From NCBI GenBank assembly GCA_022842885.1, contig JALHOR010000031.1, positions 1 through 52,585 on the forward strand: 52,585 bases of DNA, written 5' to 3'. This document shows positions 47,801 to 52,585 of the stretch, piece by piece. Position 1 is the first letter of the stretch. Every line of letters starts with the position of its first letter. The stretch comes from Anaerolineae bacterium (lineage in GTDB: Bacteria > Chloroflexota > Anaerolineae > Aggregatilineales > Phototrophicaceae). Below the pieces are notes generated by a model. The model had not been told where the DNA came from. It saw nothing but the letters and a program-made list of their open reading frames with translations, and did not search any database. A program made the translations under genes and the position numbers.

Positions 47801-50800
47801 CTGACCCAGATAACGATGTCTTGTCCGTAACGAATGTCAGCGGCGTGACCAACGGTACAGCCGTGTTGGTTGGCAATCAGATTCAATACACGCCGAACAC
47901 CAATTTTAACGGCACAGCCACCCTCACCTACACGGTCAGCGATGGCAATGGCGGCACAGATACCGCTACTGTGACGATTACAGTCAATTCGGTGAATGAA
48001 GCGCCCAATGCTGTGAACGATACTGGGACAACGCCGGAAGATACACCCATCACATTAAGCGTTTTGCTGAACGATACCGATGGTGATGGCGATACTTTAA
48101 ATATCACTGCTGTCACGCAGCCCGCCAACGGCACGGTAACATTTACCGGAACAACGGTCACGTTTACGCCCAATGCCAATGCAAACGGCACTGCCACCTT
48201 CACTTATACTGCCGCAGATGGCAACGGCGGCACAGATATTGCGACGGTCACAGTGACGATTACACCCGCCAATGATGCCCCCGATGCGGTCAATGATACG
48301 GCGACGGTTGCCGAAGATGGCACAGCGACGATTAATGTTCTGGCGAATGATACCGACCCGGATGGCAATACGCTGTCCATTACGACGGTCACGCAAGGTA
48401 CTAACGGCACGGTGACGATTAACGGCACGCAGATTGATTATGTGCCAGATGCCAATTTCAACGGCACAGACTCGTTTACCTATACGATTACCGATGGCAA
48501 TGGCGAAACTGACACAGCAACAGTCAACGTCACGGTAACTCCGGTGAATGATGCTCCGGTTGCCAATGCTGATATTGCTGGCACAATTGAAAATACTGCG
48601 GTGGCGATTGTGCCGCTGCCCAACGATACCGATATTGACGCTGACACACTCAATATTGCCAGCTTCACGCAGCCAGCAAATGGCAATGTCACGCGCACAG
48701 GCAATACATTCACCTTCACGCCTGCCAATGGTTTCTTGGGGACAACTTCGTTCAATTACACGATTACCGATGGCAACGGTGGTACGGCTACCGCGACCAT
48801 TACCGTCACCGTGACTGCCGCGCCCAATATCGCACCCAATGCTGTGAATGATGCTGTGGTGACTGACGAAGACACTGCCGCTACCTTCACTGTTTTGGCG
48901 AATGATACTGATGGCAATAACGACCCGCTGACCATCACCAATGTGACGCAACCCGCCAATGGCACGGTCACGCACAATGGCACAACGGTCACTTTCACGC
49001 CGGATGCCAATTTCAACGGCACAACGACGTTTGATTACACGATTACGGATGGCAACGGCGGTACGGATACCGCGACTGTCACCGTGACCGTGAACCCCAT
49101 CAATGATGTTCCGGTTGCCAATAACAATTTTGCAACGATTGCCGAAGATGCTTTGGCGACGATTAGCGTCTTGGGCAATGATAGCGACCTCGATGGGGAT
49201 ACGCTGACGATTACTACGGTTACATCCGCCACCAATGGCACAGCGACCATTAATGGCACGCAAATCAATTATGTGCCGAATGCCCATTTCTTCGGCAGCG
49301 ATTCATTCACATATACGATTAGCGATGGCAACGGCGGCACAGCAACGGCAACGGTCAATGTGACGATTACTAGCGTGAACGATGTGCCAGTAGCGAATAA
49401 CGATATTGCCACAACCAATGAAGATACGCTTGTTTTGGTGAATGTGCTGGCAAATGACATTGATGCCGATGGCGATGTGTTGACGATTGTGAACGCCACT
49501 GCTACTAACGGCACAGCCACTATTGTTGCTGGACAAGTGCAGTTCACGCCCAATGCCAATTTCAACGGCGCAGCCACCATCACCTATACGATTGAAGATG
49601 GCAACGGCGGCACGGATACGGCGACAGTTGCCGTGACCGTGAATGCCGTGAACGATGCCCCGACGGTTGGCAACGATATTGCAGGCACATTGGCGGGCAG
49701 CGCAGTCACTATCAATGTCTTGGCGAATGATAGCGATGTTGAAAATGACCCACTGACGATTGATAGCACCACGCAAGGCGCGAGTGGCACAGTGGCGATT
49801 GTTGCTGGGCAAGTGGTCTATACGCCCAATGCAGGTTTCGTTGGCACAGACACCTTTACGGTCACAATCAGCGATGGCAATGGCGGCTTAAGCACCTCCA
49901 CCGTTACGGTCACGGTGAACCCGATACCGAACAGTGCGCCTGTTGCCGCCAATGATACGGCTTCTACGCCGGAAGACACCACCATTTTGATTGATGTGTT
50001 GGTGAATGATACCGACGCTGATAACGATATTTTGAATATCACGACGGTTACACAACCTATCAGCGGCGGTACTGTTACCGTTATTGGCAACCAAATTCAA
50101 TTTATCCCGACCAGCAATTTCAGCGGCACACGCGCTTTCACCTATACGATTAGCGATGGGCGTGGCGGCACGGATAATGCCACTGTCACGGTTACGGTGA
50201 CGGCAGTGAATGATGCGCCCACTGTGACAAATGATACTGCTACGACGCTGGTTAATGCGGCTGTCACTATCAATGTGTTGGCGAATGATAGCGATGCTGA
50301 TGGCGATACGCTGACGATTGGTAGCGTTACACCCGGTGCAAATGGCACAGTGGCGATTATCGCGGGACAAGCCCGTTACACGCCCAATGCCAATTTTGTC
50401 GGCACAGACACGTTCACCTACACGGCGGACGATGGCAATGGTGGCACAACGATTGGCACGGTCACGGTCACAGTGAATCCGCTGCCCAATACGCCTCCCG
50501 CTGCCAGCAATGATACGCTCACGATTGATGAAGATGTTGTAACGCTGATTAGCGTGCTGGCGAATGACAGCGATGCCGATAATCATCCGTTGACGATTAC
50601 CAATGTGTCCACGCCTTCCAACGGCACGGCGACGATTGTGGGCAATCAAATTCAATTTGCGCCGCCCGCCAATTTCAGCGGTACCAGCACATTCACCTAT
50701 ACGATTAGTGATGGCAACGGCGGCACGGACACGGCAACGGTTAATATCACGATTGACCCGGTGAACGATGACCCAGTGGCAAATGCCGATTCTGGCACAG

Positions 50801-52585
50801 TCACGGCGGGTAATTCAGTGACGATTAACGTGCTTGCCAATGATACCGATGTTGAAGGCGATACCTTGGCGATTGCCAGCACCACACAAGGCGCAAATGG
50901 CACAGTGGCGATTGTCGCCGGGCAAGTGGTCTATACACCTGCGCTCAATTTTGCTGGAACAGATACATTTAGCATCACGATTGAAGATGGCAACGGCGGC
51001 ACAGCAACGGCAACCGTCACCGTTATCGTGAATGCTGCGCCGAATACTGCGCCGAATGCGGTGAATGATACTGCCACGACGCCGGAAGATGCCGCTGTCA
51101 CAATTAACGTTGTCGGCAACGATACCGATGTGAACAATGACCCGTTGACCGTGACCAACATCGTCGGTGCAACCAACGGTACGGCGACCATCGTAGGCAA
51201 TCAAGTTCAATTTACGCCAACTGCCAATTTCAACGGCACAGGCACATTCACCTATACAGTAGATGATGGGCGCGGCGGCACGGATACGGCGGCTGTCACT
51301 GTGACGATTACCCTCGTCAATGATGCTCCCATTGCCAACAACGATACGGCGGGTGTTCAGACGGGCAATCCCGTCACGATTAATGTGTTGGCGAATGATA
51401 CGGATATTGATGGCGATACGCTCTTGATTGACAGCATCACGCAAGGCGCGAATGGTGCAGTCAGCGTCACGGCGATGCAAATCAACTATATCCCGAATGC
51501 CAATTTTGTCGGCACAGATACTTTCACCGTGACAATTAGTGATGGCAACGGCGGCACATCTACTAGCACGGTCACTGTCGTGGTCACTGCCGCGCCGAAC
51601 AACGCACCTAATGCTGTGAACGACACCATCACGATTGATGAAGATACATCAGCGACAATTAGTGTGTTGAGCAATGACACCGACGCCGATAATAATACCC
51701 TCACGATTACCAACGTGGCGGGTGCAACCAACGGCATAGCCACTATCGTAGGCAATCAGGTTCAGTTCACGCCAACTGCCAATTTCAGCGGCACAGGTAC
51801 ATTCACCTACACGATTGACGATGGTAACGGCGGCACGGATACAGCAACTGTCACGGTCACAATCAATGCCGTGAACGATGCACCGAATGCGACAAACGAT
51901 ACAGCGAATGCAGTTGCGGGCAATCCAGTCACCATCAATGTTCTGTCCAACGATAGTGATATTGAAGGCAATACGTTGAGCGTGACCAACGTTACCCAAC
52001 CTGTTAATGGCACAGCGGCGATTGTGGCGGGTCAAGTGGTCTACACGCCCAATGCTGGTTTCGTGGGAACGAACACGTTCACGGTGACAATCAGCGATGG
52101 CAACGGCGGCACAACGACTAGCACAGTCACGGTCGTGGTCACTGCCGCACCGAACAATGCGCCGAACGCCGTGAACGACACCGCCACGATGGACGAAGAC
52201 ACGCCTGTAACCATTGCAGTCTTAGCAAATGATACCGACGCTGATAACAACACGCTCACGGTTACGAATGTGGCGGGCGCAACCAATGGCATAGCCACCA
52301 TTGTCGGAAATCAAGTTCAATTCACGCCGATTGCCAATTTCAGCGGCACAGGCACATTCACCTACACGATTGACGATGGTAATGGCGGCACGGATACGGC
52401 AACTGTCACGGTCACAATCAATGCCGTGAACGATGCACCGAATGCGACAAACGATACAGCGAATGCAGTTGCGGGCAATCCAGTCACAATCAATGTTCTC
52501 GCTAACGATAGTGACATTGAAGGCAATACGTTGAGCGTGACCAACGTCACCCAACCTGTCAATGGCACAGCGGCGATTGTCGCGG
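38809..52585 (+). CDS. Giant modular surface protein with tandem Ig/cadherin-type repeats (partial, runs off the right edge)
   Basis: An uninterrupted frame of 4592 codons, still open at the window end. Residues 27-48 are a signal peptide ending in LLPAQA. Then follow a HYDIN-like domain (50-155), a DUF4114-like part with NGYDYNDIVFVANNV (up to about 365), a second HYDIN-like part, DUF11 (about 688-808), a prealbumin/SpaA-like domain interrupted by a malectin-like domain (about 815-1075), a second DUF11 (1081-1178), two InlB-like repeats, a lectin-like sandwich (about 1351-1590), a third InlB-like repeat, and from residue 1672 an Ig/cadherin-type array. Repeats carry DADGD/DPDGD acidic motifs that may bind calcium. 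It is probably an adhesin or matrix protein. The ATG at 38809 lacks a ribosome site; GAGG before GTG 38848 or TTG 38851 would give a more usual signal peptide. Confidence 0.9.
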   Translation, partial: MFPLLIPDTLRGTVLAQKLNHHLYTLKSSLRFVLAVVLIMGWLLPAQALGTIEVTPTILYFSTPAGTNSATQTITVRNTGADPLTINTTTVSGVFSILADIADGTVILPGGQATMTVRFNPAAAPAGVNVFSGAVTITSSDTTTPTTQVEVRGIGTAGNGGSNEPSLQRILQGRNIPVTVGDDNASTTTINSDVNLARATFLGEEIRIQAFEKAGPGNITIEPLAYYGLSMGTSGFPNFVDVGWHLEGNVNARTPLFGVNGSTQTISPAINGTLSFDPGDGTRFALYAQWRHQMWNNRITSQQDSQNSFVGAIPHQVRIYPNKTAAGVVIPNSYIIAYEENTNGYDYNDIVFVANNVKLAAVGSGGIRFENRDWSTLNTLNIPQLDYLNTWLTMGRIQGGVIMHQFKDTTTLRIHNDGTTPLDITGLNISVPAAFILPNSETAFTIQPGSFYDLQVRFVDTRSLLVIPQKLRTATLTINSSDPTNPTSTIQLRGLWQTQPEGNFEPTRSDIWQAFGLGTNIPSVLTSQFTPVADEAMSFYWQGDGSPQVYARQLAAYHGCSVPFGQTAGFQITGPGGGGIAHKPTYCQSALPPGYSGTGPGEVMIQPTSPSFEIRVAGYSTNRCEGLPNCNYNGVRLFPVTNPAGQTIPGTYLVLQDYVDFGCGTGPATNCDFNDNLYLVTGIAPSNVIPIPTLTIEKTGAAALAPINTNFTYVIRVNNISTVQALTSTVVDTLPAGMTFISATSGYGTCSHSSGTITCTLNNIPALTTAAVAVVVQQTLPGTVTNQASVTNNSNTVSDSETTQFYDAVTTGTITIAKDADPDDPASFTFTGGLGTFQLSDDGAAPPAPINLQINFGPSNIVVGGYTNNSGNAFSFGGAGWVTETSRFDASPEPLDLGTNAISRAPTATGTFIEMQDPSAAMGNTPINGAWIYDNLPNGAYTVTVSVGDLLATTSTHVINVNGISVIAPFTVNNVANQFRTGSTTVFVTDGRLVVDAVGGTNTKINYIHIQSVPGATNSQTFNNVPAGTYTITEQAAAGWVLDNATCVGGTFTTSGNSLNITLGAGQNITCTVSNDQIDGSAINIDISPDTQPLYIGDTANFTVTVTNNGLIQLDNVNVASNLPGCSRTIGTLIMGQTITYNCSVAGVGGSFVHTATASGTPAGLPVVTDTDTADVTAVPRPQLNVTRTIGAGGTTTLPANTIVDYNADLPFTITPDSGFAISTVTANGVPLAPISPGQYQLDNILVDTAVDITFIPVGTRTVTFTTDGNGTVNQPPSQTVTVGNNLPFTLTPNPGYVVNTVLANGVPLTPIGTNQYQLTNISADTDVQITFRTVMAVCMPYSTQPCATIPVAVTPAAPYCLAFNGGAGGLADTGFTMADPPSINVTPYTIPTNSQVPGFEPGQLSISNGSLGIQTTSGSQNLTANSQVNALGAGVNLDAVTVVEATVTNVDLGASFVQQAGLWFGNNEDNHVRLMVAGQGSGIERIVLAIEIAGATTEFSTALAATLSSTDRVTLSLLIDPVNRTVTPRYRLNGGALTILTTRPIPASLINGVTLPDAAGVVSFAGIYATHRNSLLPFNSAYSSFCIQETASVAHTITTSTVGTGTISPSGIVTVARYDDRTFTFTPGVNQRVERVIVDGVEVPGSLNMTSYTFNTVTANATLQVVFNQVPVANNDVATTNEDTLVNINVLANDVDNETLNILDVSPPTNGTAQIIGTQIRYTPAANFNGTDTFTYTIIDGQGITATATVTVTVNPVPDAPIANADTATTPEETAVDINVRGNDTDAENDPLTVTVVTQPPVGQGAVTIINGGLDVRYTPPTNFFGTTTFTYTISDGNGGTDTATVTVTVDNINDAPNGVNDTAITNEDTAVTVNVIANDTDPDGDTLTISAINTVLNGTATIVGNQIQFTPDANFVGTGTVIYTVSDGNGGTDTATLTITVNQVNDGPDAVNDARTTPEETAIDIDVRTNDTDVEGNTLTVTAITQPPVGQGTVTIINAGQDVRYTPPANFSGSTTFTYTINDGNGGTDTATVTINVTNVNDIPDAVNDTRTTPEDTAITIPVRTNDTDADGDVLTIIGVTIPTNGTATIVAGQIQYTPSANFSGTATFDYTISDGNGGTDTATVTVNVTAVNDLPVALNDTAVTNEETAVLVDVLANDSDVEGAVTITTFTQPINGTVVLDSGQLRYTPNANFSGTNTFTYTIQDSNGATAIGTVNVTVNPVNDIPDAVNDTRTTPEDTAITIPVRANDTDADGDVLTITNVTLPTNGTATINAGQIVYTPPANFSGSATFDYTISDGNGGTDTATVTVNVTAVNDLPVAVNDTATGAEDTPLDISVLVNDSDVEGAVTITSVTPPANGTVTIINGGTQVRYTPNAGFNNVNTFTYTITDSNGATATATVTVTVIGVNDVPNAVNDAVSTNEDTAITIPVRANDTDSDGDTLTITGLTQPAPGTGTATIVAGQIQYTPPANYSGVVTFDYTISDGNGGTDTATVTVTVVSINDLPDAVNDAVTTVEETPVLINVLANDTDVEGPVTLTTFTQPANGTVVLDSGQLRYTPNLNFFGTNTFNYTIQDSNGATDTATVTITVTNVNDAPIAVNNTVSTNEDTAITTQVLLNDSDPDGNTLTITATTNGANGTVTRTNGNTRTRYQPNPNFFGTDSYTYTISDGNGGTATATVFVTVVSQNDRPVANNDSAGTPEDTSVLVNVLANDTDVDSAVLTIVNIVTTAATNGTAVLESGQIRYTPNPNFTGTATFTYVARDSSNANSLTPATVTITVTPVNDPPVAVNDTATTLEDNAVTVNVLTNDTTVDTGETLTVIGVGSSPNGTTSFTGTNVTFVPNLNYVGPAAFTYTISDGNGGTSVGTVNVTVTPVNDVPVVVNDTATTQEETPVLIDVLDNDTDAEGNTLTIGAVTQGVNGTVTIVAGEVQYTPNLNFVGTDTFTYTASDGNGGNTVGTVTVTVSNLNDAPVANNDTATTDENVPVTFSVLPNDTDPDNDVLSVTNVSGVTNGTAVLVGNQIQYTPNTNFNGTATLTYTVSDGNGGTDTATVTITVNSVNEAPNAVNDTGTTPEDTPITLSVLLNDTDGDGDTLNITAVTQPANGTVTFTGTTVTFTPNANANGTATFTYTAADGNGGTDIATVTVTITPANDAPDAVNDTATVAEDGTATINVLANDTDPDGNTLSITTVTQGTNGTVTINGTQIDYVPDANFNGTDSFTYTITDGNGETDTATVNVTVTPVNDAPVANADIAGTIENTAVAIVPLPNDTDIDADTLNIASFTQPANGNVTRTGNTFTFTPANGFLGTTSFNYTITDGNGGTATATITVTVTAAPNIAPNAVNDAVVTDEDTAATFTVLANDTDGNNDPLTITNVTQPANGTVTHNGTTVTFTPDANFNGTTTFDYTITDGNGGTDTATVTVTVNPINDVPVANNNFATIAEDALATISVLGNDSDLDGDTLTITTVTSATNGTATINGTQINYVPNAHFFGSDSFTYTISDGNGGTATATVNVTITSVNDVPVANNDIATTNEDTLVLVNVLANDIDADGDVLTIVNATATNGTATIVAGQVQFTPNANFNGAATITYTIEDGNGGTDTATVAVTVNAVNDAPTVGNDIAGTLAGSAVTINVLANDSDVENDPLTIDSTTQGASGTVAIVAGQVVYTPNAGFVGTDTFTVTISDGNGGLSTSTVTVTVNPIPNSAPVAANDTASTPEDTTILIDVLVNDTDADNDILNITTVTQPISGGTVTVIGNQIQFIPTSNFSGTRAFTYTISDGRGGTDNATVTVTVTAVNDAPTVTNDTATTLVNAAVTINVLANDSDADGDTLTIGSVTPGANGTVAIIAGQARYTPNANFVGTDTFTYTADDGNGGTTIGTVTVTVNPLPNTPPAASNDTLTIDEDVVTLISVLANDSDADNHPLTITNVSTPSNGTATIVGNQIQFAPPANFSGTSTFTYTISDGNGGTDTATVNITIDPVNDDPVANADSGTVTAGNSVTINVLANDTDVEGDTLAIASTTQGANGTVAIVAGQVVYTPALNFAGTDTFSITIEDGNGGTATATVTVIVNAAPNTAPNAVNDTATTPEDAAVTINVVGNDTDVNNDPLTVTNIVGATNGTATIVGNQVQFTPTANFNGTGTFTYTVDDGRGGTDTAAVTVTITLVNDAPIANNDTAGVQTGNPVTINVLANDTDIDGDTLLIDSITQGANGAVSVTAMQINYIPNANFVGTDTFTVTISDGNGGTSTSTVTVVVTAAPNNAPNAVNDTITIDEDTSATISVLSNDTDADNNTLTITNVAGATNGIATIVGNQVQFTPTANFSGTGTFTYTIDDGNGGTDTATVTVTINAVNDAPNATNDTANAVAGNPVTINVLSNDSDIEGNTLSVTNVTQPVNGTAAIVAGQVVYTPNAGFVGTNTFTVTISDGNGGTTTSTVTVVVTAAPNNAPNAVNDTATMDEDTPVTIAVLANDTDADNNTLTVTNVAGATNGIATIVGNQVQFTPIANFSGTGTFTYTIDDGNGGTDTATVTVTINAVNDAPNATNDTANAVAGNPVTINVLANDSDIEGNTLSVTNVTQPVNGTAAIVA
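43822..52585 (+). repeat. Array of 31 complete and one partial ~93-residue Ig/cadherin-type repeats
   Basis: Taking the Pro of the PVANND-like opening as the start, units begin at 43822, 44092, 44380, 44656, 44944, 45220, 45493, 45769, 46048, 46330, 46603, 46885, 47173, 47452, 47728, 48004, 48280, 48556, 48835, 49111, 49387, 49660, 49939, 50218, 50497, 50773, 51052, 51328, 51607, 51883, 52162 and 52438. The mean is about 278 bp. The shared pattern is AVNDTATTxEDTxV, INVLANDTDxxGDTLTI, NGTATIVxGQIQYTP, NFxGTDTFTYTISDGNGG and TATVTVTVNxVND. This is the tandem-95/VCBS-like type of cadherin-like repeat known from large secreted bacterial proteins. Confidence 0.93.
50497..52585 (+). repeat. Higher-order two-repeat unit of 555 bp
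   Basis: From 50497 the unit lengths alternate strictly 276 and 279 bp, so every second repeat is offset by exactly 555 bp. The two types differ: one has the EDT opening and a preceding APNxAPNAVND linker, the other opens with AGNxVTINVL or similar and lacks the acidic EDT. The stretch 51844-51932 is identical over 89 bp to 52399-52487, 555 bp later. Confidence 0.88.

Noticed and set aside
43537..52568. Many long reverse-strand open frames (up to 426 codons) across the repeat array
   Set aside because: They recur with the same period as the forward repeats and consist of low-complexity Val/Ser/Ala or Arg/Ile/His-rich shadows of the forward codons. The forward frame is continuous and has a clear protein family pattern.
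43822..52585. Regular spacing of repeats as a possible CRISPR array or satellite DNA
   Set aside because: The period is about 278 bp, the repeats are diverged, contain no unique spacers and are translated in one frame; this is a protein repeat.
1..52585. tRNA, rRNA, riboswitch or integrase/attachment sites
   Set aside because: None could be recognised by eye in the intergenic regions; the palindromic elements have no cloverleaf or known riboswitch core.

Overview
The window looks like a chromosomal segment of a free-living bacterium, most likely a member of the Chloroflexota (Anaerolineae-like). The pointers are two DUF3179 paralogs, large GT39-type membrane glycosyltransferases with a C-terminal beta domain, a PstS-like secreted protein, tandem Ig/cadherin-type adhesin repeats, and dispersed GTAGGG...CCCTAC and CCTCACCC...GGTGAGG palindromes. 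This placement is inference from gene content; no rRNA or tRNA gene was seen that could anchor taxonomy.

Layout. 1-8.2 kb: a PsuK-like PfkB kinase divergent from prmC, then a one-polypeptide DppB-DppC permease fusion, a transglutaminase-like protein, a membrane glycosyltransferase and an exonuclease III homologue. 8.2-12.4 kb: a small protein overlapping an HNH endonuclease, a second membrane glycosyltransferase, and a class V aminotransferase. 12.4-16.2 kb: a frameshifted SCO4402-like gene, a membrane-anchored subtilase, a small antitoxin-like protein, an enoyl-CoA hydratase and a DUF3291 protein. 16.2-21.7 kb: an ECF sigma factor with an FHA/zinc-ribbon protein, divergent from ftsH, then a DUF4058-like protein overlapping a methyltransferase. 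21.7-30.2 kb: an esterase, a pterin-carbinolamine dehydratase, a PstS-like protein with an unusual C-terminal repeat, a Cys/His-rich small protein, thioredoxin reductase, a secreted seven-repeat CxxxxC protein, a Yip1-like membrane protein and a glyoxalase-acetyltransferase fusion. 30.2-38.4 kb: a heterodimeric ABC exporter, two DUF3179 paralogs, a GH63-like glycosidase and an RDD protein.

38.4-52.6 kb: a single giant open frame begins near 38809 and runs off the right edge, at least 4592 codons. It has a signal peptide, a mosaic of surface domains (HYDIN-like, DUF4114-like, DUF11, a malectin-like domain nested in a prealbumin-like domain, InlB-like repeats, a lectin-like sandwich) and then 31 complete plus one partial Ig/cadherin-type repeats of about 93 residues. 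The last third of the array has a two-repeat higher-order unit of exactly 555 bp, a sign of recent expansion. It is probably a secreted or surface adhesin.

The other theme is mobile palindromic DNA. At least two families of dispersed palindromes occur here, in intergenic regions and also inside reading frames: three lie in frame in the two membrane glycosyltransferases, where they encode extra loop peptide. Several genes also carry an AT-rich -10-like box 29-49 nt before the start codon, sometimes with a hairpin between the box and the start.

All assignments come from reading translations and motifs by eye; no database search was run.
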